Part shown: positions 20,575 to 30,592 of the stretch, piece after piece | Numbering within the stretch: the stretch's first letter is position 1 | Layout: each line of letters starts with the position of its first letter | Origin: Microthrixaceae bacterium | GTDB taxonomy: Bacteria > Actinomycetota > Acidimicrobiia > Acidimicrobiales > Poriferisodalaceae | Assembly: GCA_011523825.1 (NCBI GenBank) | Contig: WTFX01000008.1 | Span: 1-64,000, forward strand | Length of the DNA stretch: 64,000 nucleotides | Reading direction: 5' to 3' | Notes under the pieces: generated by a model | The model's input: only the letters and a program-made list of their open reading frames with translations | Told to the model about the DNA's origin: nothing | Database searches by the model: none | Translations under genes and position numbers: made by a program

Positions 20575-21312
20575 CTACGCCGCCGGCGAGAGCTTGTGGG
20601 CGGCCAGAGCCTCGTACAACGGCAGGCTGCGCTCGTACATCTCGAACAAGCGCGGCGTGTCGGCGAGCGGCGGGTATTCCGTGCGGGGCGGCGCGATGCC
20701 GGTGCTCTGACGCAGGTTGTCGTGCCATGGGCCGGTGCCCTCGCCGTACCAGCTCACCTCGGCGCGCTCGCCCGATTCCCACGACAGCGCCTCAGCGATG
20801 AACTCGATGCCCACCGCTGCGCAGAACGCCCGGATGGTCCCGTCGGGATCGCCGGTGAGGTCGGCGGCGTCGATGACCGGCGGGGGAGCGCCGCTACGGT
20901 CGGCGATCTGGCCGAATAGCCGGTGCAGCGACTCGAACCCGACCTCTTCCCACGTGCAGTCGGGCCAGTGGTGGCCGAGGCCCTGGATCACCCGTCTCGG
21001 CTCGCGGATCAGGAACGTGTTGGTCATCGCTGTGAGCTTGGCCTCGTCGAGCTCGTGCTCGACCGAGTAGGCGAAGTCCTTGATGAACACGTTGCCCTGC
21101 CCGGCCAGCGCCGTGATCTCACTCCAGAACGTGGCGTAGGTGTGACCCGGTCGCGCTTCGACATGGGCGTCGCGCTGCGAGCGCCGGTCCTCGCCGTAGT
21201 AGTAGAGCTCGTTCCACGGTTCGTGGAAGCACTCGAAGTCGCCTCGCTGGCGCATCATCCACTCGAATGCGGTCGAGATCGAGCGCGGCGTCGCCCACAG
21301 CGTCAGGAACAT
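20575..21312 (-). CDS. Sulfotransferase-like protein
   Basis: The start at ATG 21312 (MFLTLWATPRSISTAFEWMM) places the nucleotide-binding loop TPRSISTAF at residues 7-15, as in small sulfotransferase-like proteins. FLIREPRRVIQGL matches the downstream 3'-phosphate-binding segment. The 245-aa length fits. A longer frame back to 21438 would overlap the upstream hydroxylase gene by 77 bp and is not favoured. It probably transfers sulfate from PAPS to a hydroxyl made by a neighbouring enzyme. It is a second sulfotransferase, different from the fused one, so two positions or two substrates may be sulfated. Confidence 0.8.
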   Translation of the reverse strand: MFLTLWATPRSISTAFEWMMRQRGDFECFHEPWNELYYYGEDRRSQRDAHVEARPGHTYATFWSEITALAGQGNVFIKDFAYSVEHELDEAKLTAMTNTFLIREPRRVIQGLGHHWPDCTWEEVGFESLHRLFGQIADRSGAPPPVIDAADLTGDPDGTIRAFCAAVGIEFIAEALSWESGERAEVSWYGEGTGPWHDNLRQSTGIAPPRTEYPPLADTPRLFEMYERSLPLYEALAAHKLSPAA

Positions 21313-21361
21313 CAGCCAGCCTTGCGGCGCCGTTCGCTCAGCCGCATGCCGATCACCCGGC

Positions 21362-22336
21362 TCACGATGCACCGGCCCGCTTGCGAGAGCGGTGCGCCAG
21401 CACGGCCGCGCCTTGGGGTGTTCCATCGTGCCAGGCACCGATCATCTCATCGAGCGGCGACTCGTAGCCGCCGTAGTTGCATTCGATGAACCGGTGGTGG
21501 ATCTGGTGGTGGAAGTCGCCCAGTTCGAATCTGGCCTGACGACCGGTCCGAGGGCCCAGCAGCAGGGCGTCGTAGCCGGTGTGAGACAGGGGCGCCCCGA
21601 GACCGTGGTGCATCATCATGAAATACAGGTGCAGCGGGTGCGACGGCAGCAGGAACAGCAGCACCACGTCGGAGAACAGAACGAGATGCTCGGCGGGGTG
21701 CATCGACAGCCCAGACCATGGACCGACGTTGGTGTTGCGGTGGTGCCACGAGTGCACGTGACGGTAGGCCCCGCCGACGTGCAGCAGCCGGTGATGGGCC
21801 GAGAAGTACAGGATCGACCACCACGGGATGATCACCAGGAACGCCACGAACCAGACGGGGTTGGCGTCGAAGGTGATGAGCCTGGCGTGCCCGTTGGCGT
21901 ACGCCCACAGGATCAACGACTCGAACCCGGTCCAGATCACCACGGCCGGCACCAGCGTGAGGAACATGTTCTCGCGGACCTGGTTGCCGAACAGGAACAC
22001 GCGCCTGTTGCGGCCGAACGGCCGGGCGTCGTAGCGCAGTCCGTCGCCTTGGCGACGGATGACGTAGAACCAGACGTGGAGCCCGCCGGCGACGAGCGTC
22101 ACGAGAATCAGGTTGCGGAGCCAGATCTCGAAGATCCAGCCGAAGGCGAAGCTCTTCGTGCGCTCTGGCGACGGCATGAACCACGCCCAGACTCCCAGCG
22201 CCACCGCCAGCATGAAGAAGCGCGACCGCAACGGCAGCCATGTGCGCACGAGGTGCTTCGCTATGGCAGTCGGCTGGGGAGGCCAGTGCAGGAACGGCGC
22301 TGAGCGCAGCGGCAATTCCGGCGCATAGTTCCACAT
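21362..22336 (-). CDS. Sterol desaturase / fatty acid hydroxylase family protein
   Basis: This 324-aa integral membrane di-iron enzyme has the histidine boxes of the family: HHRLLH, HSWHHRN and HHQIHHRF, with hydrophobic segments before and between them. The family hydroxylates or desaturates sterols, fatty acyl chains, carotenoids or hopanoid-like lipids using O2. The ATG at 22336 has GGAGG ten bases upstream and begins MWNYAPELPL. As first gene of the sulfation operon it plausibly creates the hydroxyl group that is later sulfated. Confidence 0.88.
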   Translation of the reverse strand: MWNYAPELPLRSAPFLHWPPQPTAIAKHLVRTWLPLRSRFFMLAVALGVWAWFMPSPERTKSFAFGWIFEIWLRNLILVTLVAGGLHVWFYVIRRQGDGLRYDARPFGRNRRVFLFGNQVRENMFLTLVPAVVIWTGFESLILWAYANGHARLITFDANPVWFVAFLVIIPWWSILYFSAHHRLLHVGGAYRHVHSWHHRNTNVGPWSGLSMHPAEHLVLFSDVVLLFLLPSHPLHLYFMMMHHGLGAPLSHTGYDALLLGPRTGRQARFELGDFHHQIHHRFIECNYGGYESPLDEMIGAWHDGTPQGAAVLAHRSRKRAGAS

Positions 22337-22495
22337 CGTTCGCCCGCCTCCGGGCGACGATGACGTCAAGGGCATCGCATCACCCCCGAGCAACCCCACG
22401 CTGCTGCCGTCAGACCTGTCAGCCTGCTACCTACACCAGTGTATGTTCGGAATCCAGGGCGCAGACCGCCATTTCACAGCCCAAAACGGGACAGC

Positions 22496-22921
22496 ATGAG
22501 CGAGCCGCAGTTCAACGAGCACGGAGCCCAGATAACGGGACAGCGCATCTTCCGCTGGGACGAACTTGACGCGACGCGCTGGGACACCGACCGGGTGGAG
22601 GCGCAGATCCAGACCGGCGAGCACATGCACATGATCCGGGCGACCTATGACCCGGGCGCGACCTACGAGATGCACAGCCATCCCCACGAGCAGTTCAGCC
22701 TGCTGCTGTCGGGCCGCATGCGGTTGACGGTGGGCGAGGAGACCCGCGAGATCGGGCCGGGCGACGGGTGGTACGCGCCGGGCGGAGTGCCCCACGGCGG
22801 CGAGATCCTGGGCGACGAGCCGGCCGTCTTCATCGATGTCTATTCGCCGGCAACCACTTGGATCCTTGACGTGTTCGCTCAAGGCCGCCCAGTGGAGAGA
22901 GATTCTGCGAAGCTGGGGTGA
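22496..22921 (+). CDS. Cupin-domain protein
   Basis: The 141-aa single-domain cupin has YEMHSHPHEQFSLLLSGRM (HxH...E metal ligands) and the second motif PGDGWYAPGGVPHGG. The ATG at 22496 is preceded by ACGGGACAGC. Its TGA overlaps the next gene's start (TGATG). Small cupins can be enzymes or binding proteins, and no substrate is evident. It is transcribed divergently from the sulfation operon and may form a unit with the next two genes. Confidence 0.8.
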   Translation: MSEPQFNEHGAQITGQRIFRWDELDATRWDTDRVEAQIQTGEHMHMIRATYDPGATYEMHSHPHEQFSLLLSGRMRLTVGEETREIGPGDGWYAPGGVPHGGEILGDEPAVFIDVYSPATTWILDVFAQGRPVERDSAKLG

Positions 22922-23310
22922 TGGGCGAGCCCACAGCGCCGCAGGCCCAGCCGGTGGAGGGAAGAAGCTTCCCGACCACGGCGCGCGGCGCGAGGCCGAC
23001 GTTCTTCGACGACGACGGGGCCACCGATGCCGTGCTGGCCATCGTGACGGCGCTCGCGGCTGAGGTCTGGGCGCTGCGTGAGCGGCAAACCACGCTGGAA
23101 GCGGTGCTCGCAAACGCCGGCATCGATGCCGCCGCTGCGATCGAGTCGTACCGGCTCGATGCCGACGAAACGGCCGCCCGTGCTGCAGATGCAGCAGCAT
23201 TTGCTGGGCGCGTGTACCGCGTGTTCGAGGAGATGCGGGAAGAGGCGCTGGCCGGCGACACCGAGGATCGCTATCTCCAGATCGTCGATCGGGCCTTCGC
23301 AGAGCTCTAG
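22921..23310 (+). CDS. Hypothetical helical protein (129 aa)
   Basis: I do not recognise this family. After a disordered N-terminus the protein is predicted to be almost entirely helical and rich in Ala and Glu (AAAIESYRLDADETAARAAD). It has no Cys pair and no signal. The ATG at 22921 overlaps the cupin stop; a GTG directly before it (22918) is also possible. The tight overlap with the cupin suggests the two products work together. A methyltransferase gene follows 15 bp downstream. Confidence 0.65.
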   Translation: MGEPTAPQAQPVEGRSFPTTARGARPTFFDDDGATDAVLAIVTALAAEVWALRERQTTLEAVLANAGIDAAAAIESYRLDADETAARAADAAAFAGRVYRVFEEMREEALAGDTEDRYLQIVDRAFAEL

Positions 23311-23325
23311 AGGGGGAACAGCCAG

Positions 23326-24456
23326 ATGAGCCAGCAAACACATCCGCTCCTGCCCGCCGAGACGCACGACGAGACCGCCCGGGAGAGCTTCGTCCAGGCG
23401 TTGAAGTCGCACATCGCAACCCGGGTGAGTCCGGGCGTGCGGGAGATATACGACCGGCGGGTCCGCGGACAATGGGTCGACGAGCACGGTGCCGAGCCCG
23501 CGGATCGTCACGAAGTCCGTGAAGCGCTGAGCTCCGACACGTACTACCGCCTGTGGAGCTCGGTGCGCCGATCCAGCCAGCATCTGCTGTGGAGCTCGGT
23601 CAGCGATGCCATCAGCCGCCAAGCCCCCGAGCTTGCCGAGCGTGCCCGCGCAGCCGAAGCGGGGCTCGGGTCGCTGCGCCTCGACCCCGATCTGGAGATC
23701 CCCTGGTACAACGCCGAGGTCGATATCCATGCCATGCCGGGCGGCTACCGCGGCGAGTATATGGACGACGACGTGTCGGTGGGGGCGCTGTTCGACCGTG
23801 GCGTCTACGTGTACGCGATGGGCCAGATGGGCGCCCTCAACGACGACTACGGGCAATCTGTCTGCAAGAACTATCTGGGGGTCTCGTACCCCGAGTTCTC
23901 ACCCCGCCGGATTCTCGACATGGGCTGCACCTCTGGCAATTCCACGCTGCCCTATGTGGACGCGTTCCCCGATGCCGAGGTCCACGCCATCGACCTCGGG
24001 GCACCCGTGCTGCGGTACGCCCACGCCAGGGCCGAGTCGCTCGGGCGTGCAGTGCACTTCTCTCAGCAGAACGCCGAGTGCACCGATTTCCCCGACGGTC
24101 ACTTCGATCTGATCGTGTCGCACATCGTGATCCACGAGATGTCGCCGGCAGCGCTGCGCCGGATGCTGGCCGAGTGCCGTCGCCTGCTTGCACCTGGCGG
24201 GCTCATGGTGCATGCCGACTTCGCCGGGTACGCCGGCGTCGACCCCGTCACCCAGGCGATGATCGACTGGGACACCTACTACAACCATGAGCCGTTCTGG
24301 GGCCCGATGCGCGACATGGACCTTGTGGCCGAGTCGGTCACCGCCGGATTCGACGACGGTGTCGTAGCGCTCGAAGCAGTGCCGACCGGGCGGGTCCTGC
24401 AGACGGGCAAGCAGCAGAAGACGGGCCAGCTCACGTTGCTCGTCGGTCAAGCCTGA
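23326..24456 (+). CDS. Class I SAM-dependent methyltransferase
   Basis: The 376-aa protein has a Rossmann methyltransferase core from about residue 195: RILDMGCTSGNSTLPY (SAM-binding motif I), AEVHAIDLGAPVLRYA (motif II acidic residue) and DLIVSHIVIHEMSP (motif IV). The N-terminal 190 residues are a helical, possibly substrate-binding region. AGGGGGAA precedes the ATG. It follows the cupin and helical genes in one likely operon. The C-terminal sequence does not resemble rRNA or protein methyltransferases, so a small molecule is the likelier substrate. Confidence 0.85.
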   Translation: MSQQTHPLLPAETHDETARESFVQALKSHIATRVSPGVREIYDRRVRGQWVDEHGAEPADRHEVREALSSDTYYRLWSSVRRSSQHLLWSSVSDAISRQAPELAERARAAEAGLGSLRLDPDLEIPWYNAEVDIHAMPGGYRGEYMDDDVSVGALFDRGVYVYAMGQMGALNDDYGQSVCKNYLGVSYPEFSPRRILDMGCTSGNSTLPYVDAFPDAEVHAIDLGAPVLRYAHARAESLGRAVHFSQQNAECTDFPDGHFDLIVSHIVIHEMSPAALRRMLAECRRLLAPGGLMVHADFAGYAGVDPVTQAMIDWDTYYNHEPFWGPMRDMDLVAESVTAGFDDGVVALEAVPTGRVLQTGKQQKTGQLTLLVGQA

Positions 24457-24524
24457 GCCGCTCCTGCCGGGTTGGGCCGGCTGACCTAGTTGACTGATGG
24501 AGCCGACGACAGGAGGGTGACCTG

Positions 24525-24947
24525 ATGGAGGTCGTCAACGAAGTGATGCCCACGAGCCAGAAGCGCATCGAGGAGATGATGCAGCCTGGTCCCGACGGGC
24601 CGATCTACATGGTCAACCTGCTGAAGTTCAAGGACAAGGCCGAGTACGAGGACGGCCGCGAGACCGATCTGACCGGGTTCGAGGCGTACCAGCTCTATGG
24701 GCGGGCGGTGTCGCGGATCATCCAGGACTACGGCGGCGAGATCCAGTTCGCAGCGGACGTGACGTTCCTGTCGCTCGGCCAGGTCGAGGAGCTCTGGGAC
24801 GAGATCGCCATCGCCAAGTACCCCAATCGGGGAGCGCTGCTGGCGATGTCGTCGTCGCAGGAGTGGCAGGAGGCGGCTGTGCATCGCACGGCAGGGCTCG
24901 CCGGTCAGCTCAACATCGAGACGGTCGCTCAGTTCGTCCGGCAGTGA
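24525..24947 (+). CDS. DUF1330-like protein
   Basis: The 140-aa protein contains GPIYMVNLLKFKDKA and later AIAKYPNRGALLAMSSSQEW, the two signatures of DUF1330-type ferredoxin-like (dimeric alpha/beta barrel) proteins. Function is not established for the family. A strong Shine-Dalgarno (AGGAGG) precedes the ATG. It converges with the alcohol dehydrogenase gene at 24978. Confidence 0.75.
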   Translation: MEVVNEVMPTSQKRIEEMMQPGPDGPIYMVNLLKFKDKAEYEDGRETDLTGFEAYQLYGRAVSRIIQDYGGEIQFAADVTFLSLGQVEELWDEIAIAKYPNRGALLAMSSSQEWQEAAVHRTAGLAGQLNIETVAQFVRQ

Positions 24948-24977
24948 AGGACGGCTCAGCCGTGTCGAGCACGCGAC

Positions 24978-26081
24978 TCAGTCGTAGACGATGACGGTGC
25001 GGCCCTCGGTGCCGCTGAGCATGGCGTCGAGGGCTTGCTGCACGTCGTCGATGCGGACCCGTTTGGAGATGAGGCGGTCGACGGGCAGCCGGCCGGCGAG
25101 ATAGGCCGCGCAGAGGTCTTCGATGGCCTGGCCGGCGTCGGTGGCGGCGAAATAGCTGCCCTTGATCGACTTGTGGCCCCGCGTCAGCTCGGCGCAGTTG
25201 AACGGGGTCGTCTCCGTGGTGCCGCCGATGCCCACCAGGACGAGGACGCCGCCGGGTCTCACCCCGTCGATCCACGACTGCTGCAGGCCGGGGTTGCCGA
25301 TGGCTTCGAACACGACATCGGCGCCGCGACCGCCGGTCAGCGCTTGCACCTCCTCGATGGCGCTGCCGTCGCTCATCACGAAGTCCGTCGCGCCGACGGC
25401 GAGCGCCACGTCGCGCTTGGCGGGCTCCCGGTCCACGGCGATGATCCGCTCGGCACCGGCCATCGCGGCTCCCATGATCACGCTCAGCCCGACGCCGCCC
25501 GCTCCTACGACCGCAACCCGGTCGCCGGGGCCGACGTTGCCTTGGTGAAGGGCCGCACCCACGCCGGTGGAGACAGCGCAGCCGATCAGCGCAGCGACCT
25601 CGAACGGCACCGCAGCATCGAGCACCGAGCAGCACGCTTGGGGCACGACCATGTGATCGGCCCAGGTCGAGATGCCCGAGTAGTGATGGATCATCTGGCC
25701 GCCGCGTGACAGCCGGCTCGTGCCGTCCATCAAGAACCCGGCCCACAGCGGCCCGACGACCTCGCGGCACAGATGGTGCTGGCCGCGTTCGCAGTAGAAG
25801 CAGGCCTTGCAGCTCGGGATCCAGTTGAGCGCCACCCGGTCGCCGACCTGCACCTGGGTGACGTCGGGGCCGAGTGCAACGACCTCGCCTGCACCCTCGT
25901 GTCCCAGCACGCACGGCAGGTCGCCGGGATGACGGCCCGTGACGACGTGCTGGTCGCTGTGGCAGACGCCCGATGCCGCCATCTTCACCAGCACCTCGCC
26001 GGCTCGGGGCTCGTCGAGGTCCAGCGTGTCGACGCTCACGGGCCCGCCGACCCGGTCGAGCACGACTGCGGTGATCTTCAT
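24978..26081 (-). CDS. Zinc-dependent alcohol dehydrogenase
   Basis: This 367-aa medium-chain dehydrogenase has the catalytic zinc site in GVCHSDQHVVTGRHPGDLPCVLGHEGAGEV, a structural zinc lobe (CKACFYCERGQHHLC) and the NAD(P) fold VAVVGAGGVGLSVI. It oxidises alcohols or S-hydroxymethyl thiol adducts; the substrate is not deducible. The ATG at 26081 has AAGGA seven bases upstream. A dyad resembling the copper operator (CCTTCC-N4-GGAAGG) lies 22 bp upstream, so the gene might be co-regulated with the adjacent metal-responsive regulator. Confidence 0.9.
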   Translation of the reverse strand: MKITAVVLDRVGGPVSVDTLDLDEPRAGEVLVKMAASGVCHSDQHVVTGRHPGDLPCVLGHEGAGEVVALGPDVTQVQVGDRVALNWIPSCKACFYCERGQHHLCREVVGPLWAGFLMDGTSRLSRGGQMIHHYSGISTWADHMVVPQACCSVLDAAVPFEVAALIGCAVSTGVGAALHQGNVGPGDRVAVVGAGGVGLSVIMGAAMAGAERIIAVDREPAKRDVALAVGATDFVMSDGSAIEEVQALTGGRGADVVFEAIGNPGLQQSWIDGVRPGGVLVLVGIGGTTETTPFNCAELTRGHKSIKGSYFAATDAGQAIEDLCAAYLAGRLPVDRLISKRVRIDDVQQALDAMLSGTEGRTVIVYD

Positions 26082-26102
26082 TGCCGGTCCTTCGTGGGGA
26101 TT

Positions 26103-26118
26103 CCTTCCGGCTGGAAGG
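26103..26118. promoter_or_regulatory. MerR-type operator dyad in the adh/merR divergent region
   Basis: CCTTCCGGCTGGAAGG is a perfect inverted repeat (6-bp arms, 4-bp centre). It shares the CCTTCC/GGAA half-sites of the copA promoter at 26568-26599. On the minus strand a TTGAAC (26118-26123) overlaps it as in MerR-type promoters, though the -10 is poor. Confidence 0.55.
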
Positions 26119-26150
26119 TTCAATCGGGAAGGTCAGGTACGGTCGTGCAG

Positions 26151-26555
26151 ATGAGGATCGGAGAGCTGGGAGACCGCTGTGGGGTGAGCACGAAGACGAT
26201 CCGATACTACGAGTCGATCGGATTGCTCGATGAACCCGAGCGGACTGCGAGCGGCTATCGCGTCTATGCCGCTGACGCAGTCGAACGGCTGCGATTCATC
26301 CGGGACGCGCAGGCGACTGGTCTGACCCTGGCCGAGATCTCCTCGGTGCTCGAGCTCAAGAGCGTGGGCGAGCGGTCATGTGCGCATACCACGGCGCTGA
26401 TCGAGGCCCATGTGGATGCCATCGACACCCAGATCTCCCAGCTTCGTTCAGCCCGCAAGGAGCTGGCTGCGCTGCTGAAGCGGGCGCGGGATCTCGACCC
26501 GGCATCGTGCACCGACGCCAACCGCTGCCAAGTGATCAGCCGAACACGGCATTGA
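26151..26555 (+). CDS. MerR-family metal-responsive regulator (CueR-like)
   Basis: The 134-aa protein has the N-terminal MerR winged helix (MRIGELGDRCGVSTKTIRYY, then YRVYAADAVERLRFI), a dimerisation helix and a C-terminal metal loop (SCTDANRC). Cysteines lie at 77, 120 and 126. Its neighbour is a copper-type ATPase and the promoter between them is CueR-like, yet Cys77 is the residue that distinguishes divalent-metal sensors (ZntR, CadR, PbrR) from CueR, which has Ser. The metal is therefore uncertain. It should unwind and activate the 20-bp-spacer copA promoter. A TACGGT at 26138-26143 could give an almost leaderless mRNA. Confidence 0.87.
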   Translation: MRIGELGDRCGVSTKTIRYYESIGLLDEPERTASGYRVYAADAVERLRFIRDAQATGLTLAEISSVLELKSVGERSCAHTTALIEAHVDAIDTQISQLRSARKELAALLKRARDLDPASCTDANRCQVISRTRH

Positions 26556-26567
26556 CGCGAGAGGGAC

Positions 26568-26599
26568 TTGACCTTCCAGCGGGGTGGAAACTTTAGAGT
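26568..26599 (+). promoter_or_regulatory. CueR-type promoter of copA, leaderless
   Basis: -35 TTGACC (26568-26573) and -10 TAGAGT (26594-26599) are separated by 20 bp, the long spacer required by MerR-type activators. The spacer holds TTCCA-N6-TGGAA (26574-26589). The left part matches the E. coli copA promoter (TTGACCTTCC). The -10 lies at -12 to -7 of the GTG start at 26606, so the transcript is probably leaderless. Confidence 0.8.
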
Positions 26600-26605
26600 G
26601 GTCAT

Positions 26606-28765
<2,160 letters not shown>

Positions 28766-28769
28766 TTGC

Positions 28770-29684
28770 ATGAACAGCGACAAGTGGACAGCCGACCGCA
28801 TTCCGGATCAATCAGGGCGTGTCGCGATCGTGACGGGCGCCAACTCGGGGAACGGACTCGAGACGGCGCGGGCGCTGGCCGGTCAGGGTGCCGTAGTGGT
28901 GCTCGCAGTGCGGGATCTCGTCAAGGGCGAAGCTGCGGCTTCCGACATTGAGGCGGATCACCCCGCTGCTCGCCTGGAGCTGGTGGAGCTGGACTTGGCA
29001 TTGCTGGACTCGGTACGCAACGCCGCTGGCGAGATCCGGGACCGATTCGAGCGCATCGACTTGCTCGTGAACAACGCAGGGGTCTTTCACACACCGCGTC
29101 GGCAGACAACGGACGGGTTCGAGATCCGTTTCGGCACGAACCATCTCGGGCACTTTGCACTGACGGGCTTGCTGGTGGATCGGCTCGTCGCCGTCCCGGC
29201 ATCACGGATCGTCACGGTCAGCAGCAACGCACATCGGTATCGCGCCCGCATCGACTTCAACCATTTCGGGATGGAGCAGGGTCGCAGCCAGTCAGCCGCC
29301 TACGGACGCTCGAAGCTGGCGAACCTGCTGTTCACCTATGAGCTGCAGCGCCGGCTGGAGACTGCCGACTCAACCACCGCTGCGCTGGCGGCTCATCCGG
29401 GCTGGGCCGAGACAGAGATTCTGCGTGACTTCCGGGGCATCCGGTACATCCAGCCTTGGATCGGGCCGCTGCGGAACAGCGCAGCCACTGGTGCCCTCGC
29501 CACATTGCGGGCCGCCACCGATCCAGCCGCTGTCGGCGGCGAGTTCTACGGCCCGGACGGCTGGTTCGAGATGCGCGGCCATCCAGTGCTCGTGGGCTCC
29601 AGCGACCGTTCCCGCGACGCTGAGCTGCAGCGACGCGTGTGGGCTGCCTCAGAGGACGTCACAGGAGTGACCTTCCCCATCTGA
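28770..29684 (+). CDS. Short-chain dehydrogenase (retinol dehydrogenase-like)
   Basis: The 304-aa SDR shows the cofactor motif TGANSGNGLETARAL, NNAGVF and the catalytic YGRSK. The layout (long C-terminal part, GTNHLGHFALT) is that of the retinol-dehydrogenase/WWOX-like group, usually NADP-dependent. Substrate unknown. It begins 4 bp after copA and is probably co-transcribed, though no link to copper is apparent. Confidence 0.87.
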   Translation: MNSDKWTADRIPDQSGRVAIVTGANSGNGLETARALAGQGAVVVLAVRDLVKGEAAASDIEADHPAARLELVELDLALLDSVRNAAGEIRDRFERIDLLVNNAGVFHTPRRQTTDGFEIRFGTNHLGHFALTGLLVDRLVAVPASRIVTVSSNAHRYRARIDFNHFGMEQGRSQSAAYGRSKLANLLFTYELQRRLETADSTTAALAAHPGWAETEILRDFRGIRYIQPWIGPLRNSAATGALATLRAATDPAAVGGEFYGPDGWFEMRGHPVLVGSSDRSRDAELQRRVWAASEDVTGVTFPI

Positions 29685-29711
29685 CGAGACAACTGCCGTC
29701 AGGTGGCACCG

Positions 29712-30122
29712 CTAGCTGGTGACGAGGTGGAAGCCTTCTTCGAGCCAACCGGCCTTGCCGCCGATCATTTTCTTGACTGGCCGGCCGAGGCGTGCGAGCC
29801 GAGCTCCGGCCTTGTCTGCAGCATTGCAGTGAGGCCCTGCGCAGTACACGACGAACAGCGTCTCGGGCGGGTAGGCCACCAGGGCCTCCTCGGTGATCGT
29901 TGCGTGGTACATATGCACGGCTCCGTCGATGTGACCTGCATCGAATCCCGCCTGGTCGTCGTTGACGTGCAGCAGGACGAAGTCCGGCGAGCCGTGCTTC
30001 ATCGCCGCATGCACATCCCAGCAGTCCGTCTCGAAGGCGAGCAGGCGCTCGAAGTGCTCAGCGGCAGCTGCCGGCGAGCCAGCCGGAACCGCTGTCACGT
30101 GGCTCGTTGTCGTCATGCTCAT
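29712..30122 (-). CDS. Rhodanese-domain sulfurtransferase
   Basis: The 136-aa single rhodanese domain has FVLLHVNDDQAGFDAGHIDGA and the active-site loop VVYCAGPHCNAADKAGARL, in which the first Cys would carry the persulfide. The role is sulfane-sulfur transfer. The start may be ATG 30122 or 30116; GGGAGGA lies upstream. A TetR-type palindrome sits 45 bp upstream of the start. Confidence 0.87.
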   Translation of the reverse strand: MSMTTTSHVTAVPAGSPAAAAEHFERLLAFETDCWDVHAAMKHGSPDFVLLHVNDDQAGFDAGHIDGAVHMYHATITEEALVAYPPETLFVVYCAGPHCNAADKAGARLARLGRPVKKMIGGKAGWLEEGFHLVTS

Positions 30123-30166
30123 GGGGTATCTGGATCCTCCCGTACGGTCCGGCCGGACAGGCTATT

Positions 30167-30182
30167 GACTGACTCGTCAGTC
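30167..30182. promoter_or_regulatory. TetR-type operator palindrome
   Basis: GACTGACTCGTCAGTC has perfect 7-bp arms (GACTGAC/GTCAGTC) around a 2-bp centre, the typical size and composition of TetR-family operators. It lies in the divergent region between the rhodanese gene and the mazE-like gene. No TetR gene is adjacent; the two in this window are more than 20 kb away. Confidence 0.6.
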
Positions 30183-30276
30183 GATATGAGGCATGCATGC
30201 GAACGCAAGACCCGCACCACGCCCAGTCGAGAATGATGTCTGACGCTGTAGTTTGCAATGTTGCTTACATACATGC

Positions 30277-30471
30277 ATGCACAGCACGAGCGTATGGATC
30301 GATGCCGCGACGCACCGGGAGTGGAAGAGGCTCGCCGCACGCCAGGGAGCAACCGTTGGTGAGACAGTCAAGCTCGCCGTGCGTCGACTGTGTCAGGACC
30401 AGATCGGCGAAGAGTTGCGACGCGGGTTCAGCGAGACCGAGAGCGCATGGCTCGATGCTGACCTCGGGTGA
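30277..30471 (+). CDS. Antitoxin of a decayed mazEF-type pair
   Basis: The 64-aa protein STSVWIDAATHREWKRLAAR, with GATVGETVKLAVRRL after it, looks like a ribbon-helix-helix antitoxin: a short beta strand, two helices and an acidic toxin-binding tail (ETESAWLDADLG). ATG 30277 is preferred over the in-frame TTG at 30253 because the RHH strand begins right after it. The start of a MazF-like frame overlaps its last codons, the usual arrangement. Confidence 0.7.
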   Translation: MHSTSVWIDAATHREWKRLAARQGATVGETVKLAVRRLCQDQIGEELRRGFSETESAWLDADLG

Positions 30472-30592
30472 CGTCGTTGACCGCGGGCTCGGTACGCGAC
30501 AAAGGCGCGAAGCCGGATTCCGGCATCCTCATTACCGAATGGCGCCGATCAGAGTCGCCGGATGCGGTCGAAGCCTCCCTCGGCGTCGATGA
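30455..30592 (+). pseudogene. mazF: Truncated MazF-type toxin
   Basis: From ATG 30455 the frame reads MLTSGDVVDRGLGTRQRREA followed by GFRHPHY. This matches the start of actinobacterial MazF toxins, which commonly read LTSGDVVxxDLGxPxGREAGFRHP. After about 27 residues similarity is lost and the frame stops at 30592, so most of the mRNA interferase domain is gone. The frame overlaps the 3' end of the convergent SDR at 30549, which probably marks the point where toxin sequence was deleted. Confidence 0.6.

Noticed and set aside
18917..20710. 597-codon plus-strand open frame
   Set aside because: It is antisense to the sulfotransferase-SDR and DUF1214-like genes, which both have clear motifs. 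It is a GC-driven shadow.
21392..22303. 303-codon plus-strand frame opposite the hydroxylase gene
   Set aside because: It is antisense to a gene with conserved histidine boxes and lacks any domain signature.
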